Source: Roseiarcus sp963742305
GTDB lineage: Bacteria; Pseudomonadota; Alphaproteobacteria; Rhizobiales; Beijerinckiaceae
Length of the DNA stretch: 64,000 nucleotides
NCBI GenBank assembly: GCA_963742305.1
Contig: CAVULN010000044.1
Location: 62,001-126,000, forward strand
Reading direction: 5' to 3'
Part shown: in pieces, positions 10,115 to 19,556 of the stretch
Layout of the letters: each line of letters starts with the position of its first letter
Numbering within the stretch: the first letter of the stretch is position 1
Position numbers and translations under genes: made by a program
The notes under the pieces: model-generated
What the model was told of the DNA's origin: nothing
The model's input: only the letters and a program-made list of their open reading frames with translations
Databases searched by the model: none

Positions 10115-10639
10115 CTATGCGTGGAGAAGGGACTCTAATCTCGCTTCGCCGTCTCTCCCCGCCTCATCGACCGGGGCCGGTTCGCCGCGGTTTTCGGGCG
10201 TGGCGAAGGTGAGCGCCTTCGGGGGCGCGGGCAGGGCGAGCGGCGGGGCTTTGGCCCGCCGGGATGGCGGAGGAGCGGCCGCCAGTTCATGATAGCGGTC
10301 GAGCGCGGCGACGGCCCGCAAATAGATGCCGATCGCCTTGAGTTCGCCAAGCTCGATCGCCGCTTCCGCGAGCTTCAACGCCTTCTGGAGCCGGGCGATC
10401 TGTATGCGGGTGAAGCGCTCGGGCGCGTCGAGCCGCCGTTCGGCGAGCGCGCGATCGACGTCGCGCCGGACCGTCGCGATGCTGGTTTGCGCCATTCTCG
10501 CGATCTGGGCGTAGGTATGGCCCGAGATCAGGAACTCGAAAAAGCGCTCCCGCCGCGCAATTCTGCCATCGCGCCGCGCCCGGCGCTGGTCTCGAACGCC
10601 GGCCGCGGCCGGTGGGGCGGATTGGGGATCGTCGGTCAT
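10115..10639 (-). CDS. Helix-turn-helix protein of unknown function
   Basis: A 174-residue protein if started at MTDDPQSAP (10639); a Met seven codons upstream is also open. The basic N-terminal region RRARRDGRIARRERFFEFL leads into a clear HTH, HTYAQIARMAQTSIATVRRD, resembling resolvase-type or terminase-small-subunit helices. A long amphipathic helix follows, then a Pro/Ala-rich tail. DNA binding is a sound inference; the target is not known. The upstream DNA is AT-rich and carries small palindromes that could be its own operator. It is not visibly part of an operon. Confidence 0.6.
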   Translation of the reverse strand: MTDDPQSAPPAAAGVRDQRRARRDGRIARRERFFEFLISGHTYAQIARMAQTSIATVRRDVDRALAERRLDAPERFTRIQIARLQKALKLAEAAIELGELKAIGIYLRAVAALDRYHELAAAPPPSRRAKAPPLALPAPPKALTFATPENRGEPAPVDEAGRDGEARLESLLHA

Positions 10640-11094
10640 CGGGGCTTCTCCTTGCCGCAAACGGCGAAATAAGGAGATTGTACCATGATTTCTGATTTAC
10701 GAAAAGTACTTTGTTTTCGATTGTAGGCATAACATGTTGTAATATCAAGATAAACATCATATTCCGGGACGGACTTGGAGGACGTTCCGGGGTGTGGGCG
10801 CCCGCTCCCAGCCGGGATTGCCGAAAAGCGGAGACCGGTCTCCGGCGCAGAACGCGCGGCAGGTGTGGATCGCCCGGGCAAACCTCAGGCGCGCCGGCAG
10901 GCGCAGCGGCGCCGGGCGAGGATCAGGAAGACGATCGGAGAAAAAGCGTGCGCGGGAGGGAGTGACGCCGCGCACGCTAAGAGGTCACAAGTCCGGCGAC
11001 GGGGCCTGGTGGCGAAGCCATGTGTCCCGGACGCGCTGTCTTTCCAGTCTTGGGCGGTCCGCGCAATTGGCAAAACTACCTACGGTCGCCTGGA
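10640..11094. other. Intergenic region with promoter-like AT-rich part
   Basis: No convincing gene. The part next to the HTH gene (10680–10770) is AT-rich and contains the perfect palindromes AAAGTACTTT (10703–10712) and AACATGTT (10731–10738), plausible promoter and operator elements for that gene. The remaining GC-rich portion up to the NmrA-like gene shows only shadow frames. Confidence 0.4.
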
Positions 11095-11856
11095 TCAGGC
11101 CGCAGCCTGCGACCGGCGCAGCCAGTCGTCGAGACCGATGCGGCCGAGGCGCGCTTCGCCGAGCGGCACGAGCGAGGTTTCCTCGACCTGGCCGCCCCAG
11201 TATCTGGCCTTTGGGTCGCTCACCACCTCACGTGGATCGCGAACCGCCTTGAGGTAGCGGGCGATGATCTCGTTGAACGGCGCCCGTTCCGGGCCGGCGA
11301 TCTCGACGACGCCGTTTCGGGGCTGAGCGAGCGCGGCCTCGGCGACGAAGGCGGCGACGTCGTCCGCCGCGATCGGCTGGAACAGGACGGGCGGAATCCG
11401 CACTTTGTTTCCCTCCGTACTCGAATCGGCGATCCCGCGAAGGAATTCCATGAACTGGGTCGAACGGACAATGGTGTAGGGGACGCCGGAGGCCCGGACC
11501 AGTGTCTCCTGGGCGAGCTTGGCGCGGAAATAGCCGTTGTCGGTCCGGTCGATTGCGACGATGGAGAGCGCGACGTGATGCCGGACGCCGGCGTCTTTCT
11601 CCGCGGGGAGAAGGTGGCGCTCGGAAGCCTCGAAGAAATCCATGACCGCCTTGTCTTCAAATGAAGGCGAATTGGCGAGATCGACCACCGCTGCGGCGCC
11701 GGCCAGGGCTTGCTTGAGCCCCTCGCCGGTGAGGGTGTTGACGCCGCTGTTGGGCGAGGCGGCGAGGACCTCGTGGCCGCGCTGGCGCAGAATGGCGACG
11801 GTCTTCGAGCCGATGAGGCCCGTTCCGCCGATGACGACGATCTTCATGCGGTTCAC
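11095..11856 (-). CDS. NmrA-like / atypical SDR NAD(P)-binding protein
   Basis: A 253-residue protein. The N-terminal MNRMKIVVIGGTGLIGSKTV contains the Rossmann GGTGLIG motif, followed by GVPYTIVRSTQFMEFL and EIAGPERAPFNEIIARYL, typical of the NmrA/SDR_a5 group that senses or reduces with NAD(P)H. No Tyr-x3-Lys catalytic pair is evident, so it may act as a redox sensor or on a small electrophile. Full length. It is divergent from bluB, with about 240 bp between starts. Confidence 0.85.
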   Translation of the reverse strand: MNRMKIVVIGGTGLIGSKTVAILRQRGHEVLAASPNSGVNTLTGEGLKQALAGAAAVVDLANSPSFEDKAVMDFFEASERHLLPAEKDAGVRHHVALSIVAIDRTDNGYFRAKLAQETLVRASGVPYTIVRSTQFMEFLRGIADSSTEGNKVRIPPVLFQPIAADDVAAFVAEAALAQPRNGVVEIAGPERAPFNEIIARYLKAVRDPREVVSDPKARYWGGQVEETSLVPLGEARLGRIGLDDWLRRSQAAA

Positions 11857-12098
11857 CTCCGTCGTTGATGAGCCCCCGAGCGGATTCGAACATCTTCCCG
11901 GATGTCGCGGGGCGCAGCCTCTTAGTCCCCTCGATCGCCAATTTTATGACTGACCAAAAAAGCGTGCGCCGCAGGGAGATTTTACTTTTTCCCGCGCCCG
12001 CTCATCGCGCCCCGATATGCCCCGGCCGCCGCGCGAGACGGAGGGCGCAAGGCTAAAAAACGCGATATTCTCTTTGCGGACGCGCTCGCTCGCGCGTT

Positions 12099-12803
12099 AT
12101 GCCAGAGGCGGCGGGAACGGCGTTCGGGGACAGGGAAGCGGCGATGGCGAAACTGGCCCATGCCCTGAGCGAACCGCCCGGCTTCGACGCCGCCTTCCGG
12201 GCGAGCTTCGCCGAGCTTCTCGCCTGGCGGCGCGACGTGCGCCATTTCCGCAGCCAGGAAGCGCCCGACGAGGCGACGCTCGCCGAACTGTTCGATCTCG
12301 CGGCGCTCGCGCCTTCGGTGGGAAATTGCCAGCCGACGCGATTCGTGCGCGTCGACGACGAGGGGCGGCGCGCCGCGATCAGGGCCAATTTCGAGGCCGC
12401 CAATCGCGAGGCGCTCGCGGCCCTGAGCGGCGAACGGGCGGCGCTCTACGCCAGGCTCAAGCTCGCGGGGCTTCGCGACGCGCCGGTCCAGATCGCGGTC
12501 TTTTGCGACGAGGCGACCGCGCAGGGCCACGGGCTCGGCGCGCGCACCATGCCGGAGGCGCGCCGCTATTCGACCGTTTGCGCGCTGCATACGTTCTGGC
12601 TCGCCGCGCGCGCCCGGGGGCTCGGGCTGGGCTGGGTCTCGATCCTCGACCCGGGGCGAATGGCGGACGACCTCGATGTTCCCTCCGCCTGGACCTTCAT
12701 CGCCTATCTCTGCGTCGGCTTTCCGCTCGAGGAGCATCTTGTGCCCGAGCTCGAACGCGTAGGCTGGCAGGCGCGAGAGGCGCATCCGGTGCTGCGGCGA
12801 TAA
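12099..12803 (+). CDS. bluB: 5,6-dimethylbenzimidazole synthase BluB
   Basis: A 234-residue nitroreductase-fold enzyme that fragments reduced FMN with O2 to make the lower ligand of vitamin B12. Family hallmarks are WRRDVRHF near residue 44, LAPSVGNCQPTRFVRV, and the C-terminal LGWVSILDPGRMADDL and YLCVGFP. Length is normal for BluB. It stands alone here, but cobS, also of the aerobic cobalamin pathway, lies about 12 kb away. I looked for a cobalamin riboswitch upstream and did not see one. An internal Met (MAKLAHALSEPPGF) is an alternative start. Confidence 0.92.
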   Translation: MPEAAGTAFGDREAAMAKLAHALSEPPGFDAAFRASFAELLAWRRDVRHFRSQEAPDEATLAELFDLAALAPSVGNCQPTRFVRVDDEGRRAAIRANFEAANREALAALSGERAALYARLKLAGLRDAPVQIAVFCDEATAQGHGLGARTMPEARRYSTVCALHTFWLAARARGLGLGWVSILDPGRMADDLDVPSAWTFIAYLCVGFPLEEHLVPELERVGWQAREAHPVLRR

Positions 12804-13111
12804 GCGGCGCTGAACCTGAACCAGGCGTCTCGCGCCGCGGGGTGGTCCTGCGCGCAGTGGGCAGGCGCGGGCGGCGGTCAGTCTCGACCCGCCAAGCAAC
12901 AACAGATTGATCCGATTGAGCTATCCCCGGCGCCTCGCTTGACGGCGTCCGCGTGGACGCGTTGAGGCGAACCAACCTTTCCCGGCCCTCGTTGCGCGGC
13001 CCGCCCGGCCGAGCCGATCGCGCGTCAATGAAATGGCGCTGACGGTGGAACAAGTTGACGCCGCCAAAGTTATCACCCGTCTCTGGGCCTTTTGCATCAA
13101 GGAGAAATCAA
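12804..13111. other. Intergenic region, no gene seen
   Basis: 308 bp after bluB with only low-quality shadow frames. The last 15 bases carry a strong ribosome-binding site (AAGGAGA) for the micropeptide gene that follows. Confidence 0.4.
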
Positions 13112-13189
13112 GTGGGGCGTTCAATCTTGCTTTGGCTTCTCGGCGTGCCGATCCCGATCATCATCCTCATCGCGCTTCTTTACCACTAG
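13112..13189 (+). CDS. 25-residue hydrophobic membrane micropeptide
   Basis: A GTG start preceded at 7-nt spacing by AAGGAGA opens a 25-codon frame: an N-terminal MGRSILLWLLGVPIPI, then a hydrophobic ILIALL stretch and a TAG stop. It would be a single inner-membrane helix with a Pro kink. I recall near-identical short peptides in other Rhizobiales, usually unannotated or hypothetical; that is memory, not a search. It lies 66 bp before a membrane protein gene on the same strand, so the two may be co-expressed. It is too short for default gene callers. Confidence 0.65.
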   Translation: MGRSILLWLLGVPIPIIILIALLYH

Positions 13190-13255
13190 AGACCCGGCGC
13201 CTTTTTCGGCGCCGCCCGGGTCGTTCATTTCGTCCGGCGAGCAGAGGTTCAGACC

Positions 13256-14155
13256 ATGATCGACGAAGTCATCGTAGCCCAGGCTCCGCTGTCGAGCGTG
13301 GAAGCCGAGGACAGTTCCTCCGCCGTGTCCTGGGCGGCGGTGATCGCGGGCGCATTCGTCGCCTCCGCGTTTACCCTCATTTTGGTGACGCTGGGAGCGG
13401 GGATCGGCCTTGTCTCGGTCTCTCCGTGGTCGAGCCACAATCCTTCCGTGACGACATTCGGCGTGCTTGCCGGGGCGTGGTTCATCGCAGTGCAGCTTTT
13501 CGCCTGCGGCGTTGGCGGCTACGTGGCTGGACGGCTTCGGATCCGATGGTCGGGCGCGCACACTGACGAGGTGTATTTTCGCGATACGGCGCATGGGCTG
13601 CTCGTCTGGGCTGTCGGGGCGGTGATTTCCGCTGTCCTTATCGCGGGCGCCGCAAGCTCCGCGGCGAGCGGAGCGGCCCGTTTGGCGGGCGCAGCGACAG
13701 AGGCGGTCGGACAGGCCGCCGGCGCGGCGGCCGGGCAGGCGGCCTCGGCGATAGGCGATCCGACCGCCTATTTCTCCGACATGCTGTTGCGCAGCGATCA
13801 CCCGCCTCAAGGCGATCAGGCGTCTGCGCAAGCCGAGGCCGGGCGCATCCTGGCGCGCGCGCTAGATTCCGGCGATCTTCCCGCGCCGGACAAGGCCTAT
13901 CTCGCTCAGCTCGTGGCCAGCCGGACGGGAATGAGCCAGCCGGACGCCGAGAAGCGGGTCGCCGACGTGTTCAACGAGGCCAAGAGCGCAAAGGCTCAGG
14001 CGGTGGACAAGGCCAAGCAGGCCGCGGACGCCGCTCGCAAGACCGGAGTCTATGTGGCTCTCTGGGCGTTCATCTCGCTTCTGGTCGGCGCCTTCTCGGC
14101 AAGCTACATGGCGACGGTCGGCGGCCAGCAGCGAGACGAAGCGCCGCTGGTCTGA
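13256..14155 (+). CDS. Membrane protein of unknown function with Ala-rich helical middle
   Basis: A 299-residue protein. Four hydrophobic segments are visible: AAVIAGAFVASAFTLILVTL (about 28–50), VLAGAWFIAVQLFACGVGGY (about 70–90), LLVWAVGAVISAVLIAGAA (about 115–135), and a C-terminal helix near 265–285 (LWAFISLLVGAFSASYMATV). Between the third and fourth lies a long Ala/Gln-rich, coiled-coil-prone region. Homologous proteins are widespread in Rhizobiales as conserved hypotheticals. No catalytic motif is seen. It follows the micropeptide gene. Confidence 0.7.
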   Translation: MIDEVIVAQAPLSSVEAEDSSSAVSWAAVIAGAFVASAFTLILVTLGAGIGLVSVSPWSSHNPSVTTFGVLAGAWFIAVQLFACGVGGYVAGRLRIRWSGAHTDEVYFRDTAHGLLVWAVGAVISAVLIAGAASSAASGAARLAGAATEAVGQAAGAAAGQAASAIGDPTAYFSDMLLRSDHPPQGDQASAQAEAGRILARALDSGDLPAPDKAYLAQLVASRTGMSQPDAEKRVADVFNEAKSAKAQAVDKAKQAADAARKTGVYVALWAFISLLVGAFSASYMATVGGQQRDEAPLV

Positions 14156-14217
14156 GCAAGCCGCGGGCTCCTCGCCGTCAGGCGGGGTCGCCCGTAGCGC
14201 CGCATCGACGCCCGCGC

Positions 14218-14697
14218 TTAGCTCCGCCGCGACGGATGAATGTCGTCGACCCACTCGACCGTCTCCGGATTGGGCTCGACATTCGGCAGATCGAGATTGA
14301 CCACCACCGGCTCCTGTCCGCTGCGCACCAGGACGCAGGAGAGCGGCTCGTCGTCGCGCGCGTTGATCTCCTGATGAGGGACGTAGGGCGGCACATAGAT
14401 GAAATCGCCGGGACCGGCCTCGGCGACGAATTCGAGCCGGTCGCCCCAGCGCATCCGGGCGCGCCCGCTCACCACATAGATGACGCTCTCGACGGCCCCG
14501 TGATGATGCGCCCCGGTCTTCGCCTTCGGATGGATGACGACCGTCCCGGCCCACAGTTTCTCCGCGCCCGCGCGGGCGCGGGTGATCGCGGCGGCGCGAT
14601 TCATGCCTGGCGTCTGGGCCGTGTTGATGTCGAGTTCGTCGGAGTGGACGACCCGGACGCCGTCGAGGCGCCAGCGCTCTTTGCTCGTCTCGTTCAT
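14218..14697 (-). CDS. Cupin-domain protein
   Basis: A 159-residue protein starting MNETSKERWRLDG at 14697; the open frame extends much further upstream but that part is shadow. A single double-stranded beta-helix domain carries the metal-binding cupin motif GAHHHGAVESVIYVVSG, then GDFIYVPPYVPHQEIN with its second His. The cytoplasmic cupin could be an enzyme or ligand sensor; the ending VEPNPETVEWVDDIHP recurs in small uncharacterised cupins. It converges on the upstream membrane gene and is divergent from the RMD1-family gene. Confidence 0.85.
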   Translation of the reverse strand: MNETSKERWRLDGVRVVHSDELDINTAQTPGMNRAAAITRARAGAEKLWAGTVVIHPKAKTGAHHHGAVESVIYVVSGRARMRWGDRLEFVAEAGPGDFIYVPPYVPHQEINARDDEPLSCVLVRSGQEPVVVNLDLPNVEPNPETVEWVDDIHPSRRS

Positions 14698-14833
14698 GCG
14701 GCATCCCGAATGCTGAGGTTGACGCCGGCTGGCGCCCGCGCTTGGTCTCAAGGTTAGCGGCAAAGGGCCGGCCGGAACAGGGGCCCGCCGCTGGCGGCTG
14801 GCGCCTCCGCGCGCCCCCGCGTATTTTCCGGCC

Positions 14834-15649
14834 ATGACCGATGTCCCGCCCGCTACGGCTCCAACCCGGCTCACGGCGCGCGCGCTCATCGTCGGCGAGC
14901 GCATCGACACCGCCGGCCTCGAGCGGCCCGACATGATCGCGCAACTGCCGCTCGCCTTCCGGGTGGGCGAAAGGGGCATGGCGGCGCTGTTCCGCTTCGG
15001 CGTCGCGGTGATGGTCGGCCTGACCCCGCTCGAGGAAGAGGACCTGCTGGCGAAGCTCCGGTCGCGGGTCAGCGGCGTGAGAGCGCTCGGCGACGACGAG
15101 ACGGCGGTGCTCGAAATCGCGCCCGACAGCGACGAGCAGAAGGCCTCGGGGGGCCCGATCCAGATCAGGAACCTGTCGACGCCGCGCTTTCTGGTGATCG
15201 CCGACGCGCTCGCCAAGACCGTGGCGCTGGCGCGCGACGAGCGCGAGGTGAACGCGGTGTTCGACGTGATCGAGCCGTTCGCGGCCAAGCTCGCGGCGAG
15301 CGGCCGGCCGCCGTTCCGCAGGCGGGCGATGCTTCGGCTGATCGGCCAGGCGCTGCTCGCCCAGCACCGCGTCTCGGGCCGGGTCGCGGTCGAGGAAAAG
15401 CCGGACGTGCTCTGGGACCACCCCGAGCTCGAGCGCCTCTATGCGCGCCTCGCGGACGAATACGAGCTGCACGAGCGCGCCGACGTGCTCAAGCGCAAGC
15501 TGGAAGTGATCGGCGACACCGCGCAGGCCCTGACCGACATCATCGACGCCGACCGCGCGACCCGGCTCGAAGCGGCGGTCGTCATTCTGATTCTGCTCGA
15601 GCTTGGCGCCGCGATCGTGCAGATCGCGCTTGCGCTGCACGGGCGGTGA
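14834..15649 (+). CDS. RMD1/YagE family protein (DUF155)
   Basis: A 271-residue protein. LTARALIVGERIDT opens the DUF155 domain, followed by FRVGERGMAALFRFGVAVMV. The C-terminal DVLWDHPELERLYARLADEY and the final transmembrane helix AAVVILILLELGAAIVQIAL are the family's hallmark tail. In yeast the relatives are mitochondrial and linked to translation or sporulation; the bacterial role is unknown. It is probably a C-tail-anchored inner-membrane protein. Full length, intact. Confidence 0.85.
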   Translation: MTDVPPATAPTRLTARALIVGERIDTAGLERPDMIAQLPLAFRVGERGMAALFRFGVAVMVGLTPLEEEDLLAKLRSRVSGVRALGDDETAVLEIAPDSDEQKASGGPIQIRNLSTPRFLVIADALAKTVALARDEREVNAVFDVIEPFAAKLAASGRPPFRRRAMLRLIGQALLAQHRVSGRVAVEEKPDVLWDHPELERLYARLADEYELHERADVLKRKLEVIGDTAQALTDIIDADRATRLEAAVVILILLELGAAIVQIALALHGR

Positions 15650-15756
15650 GGGGGCGGCGCTTTGGACCGGCCCACCCGGAAACGTCGTCGCGCTTTCTGA
15701 TCCAGTCGGCTTGGGCGCGGGAACGTGGTAGGCTGGCGCGGGCCCGGAGCGGCGCG

Positions 15757-17638
15757 ATGAGCGAGAGCCGAAAGCTCGCCGCAATTTTTGTCTCGGACAT
15801 CGTTGGCTTCAGCCGCCTCGCCGGCGCCGACGAGGACCGGATCCTTGCGCGTCTCCGGACGCTCCGCAGCGATTTGACCGACCCGATCATTTCCGTGCAC
15901 CACGGCCGTGTCGTCAAACAGACCGGCGACGGCTCAATTGTCGAATTTCGTAGCGTTGTCGACGCGGTTCACTGCGCCATCGAGGTGCAGAAAGGCATGA
16001 TCGAGCGAAACCACGGCTTGCCGCCAGAGCGGCGTATTCAATTTCGCATCGGTATTCATATCGGCGATGTGGTGGAGGAGGCGGACGGCGATCTGATGGG
16101 AGACGGCCTCAACATCGCCGCGCGACTGGAGGGCCTCGCCGAACCGGGAGGAATCGCTCTTTCGGAGGACGCCTATCGTCAAGTCAGGGGCAGACTCGAT
16201 GTCTCGGTCCGTGATCTCGGTCCGGTGAGGCTAAAAAACATCGACGAGCCGGTCCGGGTCTATTCTCTCCAAGCCGGCGTCCTGGAGCGGGTCATTCCGA
16301 AAAGGCGTCCATCGCCCGGCCTGCTCGCCGCAGGGATCGCTGCTTTGCTGATTGTGACGGCCGGCGGCGCCTGGTGGCTCGTCAACGCGAGCCGGCTCGC
16401 GGGCGTCTCGACAAAGGCGCCAGCGCCGGTCGCGTCGAACGAAGCGGCGCCGGCCGAGGCGAAGCGCCTCTCCATTGTTGTGCTGCCATTCGCCAATCTC
16501 TCAAACGATCCCGCCCAGGATTATTTCGCCGATGGCGTCACCGAGAGCCTCACCACCGACCTCTCGCGGCTTCGCGGCTCCTTTGTGATCGCGCGCAACA
16601 CCGCCTTCGCCTTCAAGGGCAAGAACGTCGATGTCCGGAACATCGGCAAGGAGCTTGGCGTCCGCTACGTCCTTGAAGGCTCCGTTCAGCGCGACGCGGG
16701 CCGCGTGCGGGTCAATGTCCAACTTGTCGACGCAGAGACCGGGGAGCACCTTTGGGCCGATCGCTTCGACAAGCCTGCAGCCGATCTTTTCCAAATGCAG
16801 GACGAAATCGTCGCCCGTCTCGCCAATCAACTTGGAGCGGAACTCATCTCCGCCGAGGCGCGGCGGTCGCAGAGAGCGCCGACCCCCAATTCGATGGACC
16901 TCTATTTTCAGGGACAGGCATGGCTCAACAAGGGCGTCAATCCCGAAAATATGGCGCAGGCGCGCAGCTATTTTGAGCGCGGCCTGGCGCTGGATCCCAA
17001 CAATCTTGATGCTCTGCTCGGCGTTGGGCGGGTCGACTATACGGTGGGCGGAGCCTATCTGTCAGATGACCGGGACGCGCGCCTCGCCGCCGCCGAAACG
17101 ACAATCGCCAAGGTGCTGTCTTTGAGACCTGACGATGCGCTGGCGCATGAGATCATGGGCGGCGTCCTGAATCAGACCAATCGTTCGCAGCAAGGCATCG
17201 CGGAACTCGAGAGGGCGTTGGCGCTGGACCCGAATCTGGCGACAGCTCATGGAGACATCGGTCTGGCCAAGATTCTTGTCGGTCGCCCCGAAGAAACCGA
17301 GGCGCAGGAAAAAGAGGCTCTACGCCTCTCTCCGCGCGACAGTTTTGCCTGGCTCTGGCTTCATTTCGCGGGCGCCGCGAAGATGGCCCTTGGAGCCAAC
17401 GAGGAGGCCGTCGCATTATTTCGTCGCTCCATAGAGAACAATCGAACAATCCCGCTGACGCGTTTCTTCCTTGCGGCAGCGCTGGCAAATCTCGGCAGGC
17501 TGGAAGAAGCACAGTCCGAAACCAAGGCCGGCCTCGCGCTCGACCCGGGCTTCTCAATCCGGCGCTTAGGCAGTGGGGGCCAGGCGGACAGCCGCCTCCT
17601 CGAACTCCATGCGCAAGGCCGGAGTGCCGGAGGGGTGA
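15757..17638 (+). CDS. Adenylate cyclase–FlgO/CadC-like–TPR protein (one frame break near the 3' end)
   Basis: Starts MSESRKLAAIFVSDIVGFSRL (15757). The class III cyclase domain occupies about residues 5–170, with both metal-binding Asp sites (SDIVGFS and TGDGSIVEF). A transmembrane helix GLLAAGIAALLIVTAGGAWWL follows, then a domain with LSIVVLPFANLSNDPAQDYF, then TPR units with repeated LALDPN motifs. The frame breaks at about 17560–17615. The shifted frame ends MRKAGVPEG and a stop at 17636–17638, the C-terminus usual for this family, while the unshifted frame runs on antisense to the next gene and is not real. It makes cAMP or cGMP in response to an unknown signal. A paralogue lies at 47.3 kb. 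Confidence 0.8.
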
Positions 17639-17754
17639 CCGAGGGCGAGGGTGGAGAAACATCTTCTTCCCTCACCGGCGCCCGGATTTCGGCCGGCGGA
17701 AGGCTTGGCGCGACTCGCGACAGGCGAGCGGAAATTGTCCTGCAGCCGGACTGG

Positions 17755-18903
17755 TCACCGATGTGCGCCCGTCACGCGGCGCGCAGCGATTGCGCGGCCT
17801 GGGCGATCGCGTTGCGCCTCGACGCCGATCTGCCGGAATTGGCCGATCGCAGACGGAGTGGCGCCGCAGAAGAACAGGCCGGGCTCCGCGGTCGCGCGGC
17901 CGCTGACGAGCGGCGCTCCGGTCGCGTTCAGCACGCTCTTGGCGTCGGGCAGGAGCGCGCGCAGGTCCGGGCGGAAGCCGGTCGCGAGAATGACCGCGTC
18001 GAAGCGCTCGGGCGGCGACTGCCTGAAGGCGACGCCGTCGGGCGCGAAGCTCGTCACCTCGCCGCGAAGCGCGATCCGTCCGTCGCGGATCGCATCGAGC
18101 GTGCCGATGTCGATGAGCGGAACGCGCCCGTCCTCCTCGATCGCCTGTAGCGGGCCCTTGGCGGAGCGCTTGAGGCCGAGCGTTTCGATGGGGCCGATGG
18201 CGAACCGGAGCAGCGGCGCGTTGATGATGTCGGCGATCCGCGCGGGGAACACTCGGCCGGCGAGGCCCCAGGCGAGGATCGGGACGCCGAACAATTCGCG
18301 CGGGATGACGTTGACCGGGCCGCGGACGGCGAGCGTCACATCGACCCCCGCTTCGGCGAGGTCGAGCGCGATCTCGGCGCCCGAATTGCCGTAGCCTATG
18401 ACCAGCGCGCGTTTCCCGGCGAAAGGGGCCGGATTGCGATAAAGACTCGAATGGAGGACCTCCCCGCCGAACGTCTCCATGCCCGGCCACGCCGGTGCGT
18501 GAGGGTAGGCGGCCCATCCGGTCGCGACGACCACGATCGGAGCGGTTCGCGTGTTCTCACCCGCCTCCGCGCGCCACGCCCGTCCGTCGCGCCGGACTGC
18601 GCGAACCGGCGCGTTGAACGCCGGTTTCAGGGCGAATGTCTTTGCATAGGCCTCGAGATATTCGACGACGTGAGCGCGTGAGGGGTAGCGGCCGCAAGCC
18701 TCGGGGATCTTGAGGCCCGGGAGAGCGGAGCGCGCGCGATCCGTATGCAGGTGGAGGCGGTCGTAGTGGCGCCGCCAGACCGCGCCGACCGCGTCGGCCT
18801 TTTCAAGAATCGCGGCGTCGAGACCCCGGGCCTTGAGCGCCGCCGCGACGGCGAGGCCGGCTGGACCCGCGCCGATGACGATGGCGTCGCATGAATTGGC
18901 CAT
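17755..18903 (-). CDS. Flavin-containing monooxygenase (YUCCA/CzcO-like)
   Basis: A 382-residue protein. FAD site IVIGAGPAGLAVAAALK near residue 9, NADP site LVIGYGNSGAEIALDLAEAG near 170, and the late motif VILATGFRPDLRALLP near 310. This is the single-component FMO/Baeyer–Villiger-like group that oxygenates small molecules using NADPH and O2; the substrate is unknown. The start codon lies 12 bp beyond the stop of the truncated DUF1254 gene on the same strand. Confidence 0.87.
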   Translation of the reverse strand: MANSCDAIVIGAGPAGLAVAAALKARGLDAAILEKADAVGAVWRRHYDRLHLHTDRARSALPGLKIPEACGRYPSRAHVVEYLEAYAKTFALKPAFNAPVRAVRRDGRAWRAEAGENTRTAPIVVVATGWAAYPHAPAWPGMETFGGEVLHSSLYRNPAPFAGKRALVIGYGNSGAEIALDLAEAGVDVTLAVRGPVNVIPRELFGVPILAWGLAGRVFPARIADIINAPLLRFAIGPIETLGLKRSAKGPLQAIEEDGRVPLIDIGTLDAIRDGRIALRGEVTSFAPDGVAFRQSPPERFDAVILATGFRPDLRALLPDAKSVLNATGAPLVSGRATAEPGLFFCGATPSAIGQFRQIGVEAQRDRPGRAIAARRVTGAHR

Positions 18904-18914
18904 TCGCGGCGTCC

Positions 18915-19325
18915 TCAGGCCGTGGCGTCCTCGCGGGCGCCGACCATGTATTGCACAAGCTCCTCGGCGATGTTGGCGCTGAGCGAGCCATCCGGCCCCG
19001 CGGGCGGGATCTCGATGACGATCGGCCCGACGTCCCTGGTGTCGAGGAACGCCATGAAATAGAGCGTGTCGGGGTTCGGCGTCAGCGTCTGGTTATGCCA
19101 GTCGAGGGGCTTGCCCCAGTAGATGACCTGATTCACCTTGCCCTTCGTCCTGGTCAGCATCTCCTGCAGCATGAGGTCGTAGTTGACCGCCGGCATGCCC
19201 CAGATCGCCGCCTCGCCCGCGCGCCGCTCCTGCATGTCGTTCGTCAATTCGGCGAGGGAATCGCCAGCGAGCGCGGGACGCGTGGCGCCGCTCAGCATCG
19301 CCGCGGCAAGAATCGCTCTCCACAT
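18915..19325 (-). pseudogene. DUF1254 protein, N-terminal fragment
   Basis: 136 residues with a signal peptide (MWRAILAAAMLSGATRPALA) and the start of a DUF1254 domain: AAIWGMPAVNYDLMLQEM, then LTPNPDTLYFMAFLDTRDVG and VIEIPPAGPDGSL. Complete family members are about 450–500 residues with DUF1254 plus DUF1214; everything after about residue 115 is missing and replaced by AEELVQYMVGAREDATA and a stop. A deletion that joined it to the monooxygenase region is the likely history. The upstream 230 bp to guaA holds no gene. Probably non-functional. Confidence 0.7.
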
Positions 19326-19538
19326 CGGTATGTCCTCCCTTCACGCGCGTTTGGCGCGCCTCAGAACGCAGATTGACACCCGCGAAGATCTGCCAGTGGG
19401 GAACCTGTTCGGCATATTTATAGACTGTGTTGCGGTTCGGCGAAGGCGTTGAGGGTGGTCTCGCCCACCCGCCCGACCAGCGCCAGGACCGTGAACTCGC
19501 TCGTCGCCCAGGATGTGACAAATGCCGGACTGATCGAT

Positions 19539-19551
19539 GCCCCGGAGGGGC
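19539..19551 (-). terminator. Short GC hairpin after guaA
   Basis: GCCCC-GGA-GGGGC stem immediately after the guaA stop codon on its strand. It is a 5-bp stem with no T-run, so this is a weak terminator candidate. Confidence 0.3.
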
Positions 19552-19556
19552 TTGAA

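Noticed and set aside
11857..12098. Possible cobalamin riboswitch before bluB
   Set aside because: I did not find the conserved B12-box or the expected paired elements; the spacer lacks the needed sequence.
13862..15784. 640-codon minus-strand frame over the membrane, cupin and RMD1 genes
   Set aside because: Arg-rich antisense shadow of well-supported genes in other frames.
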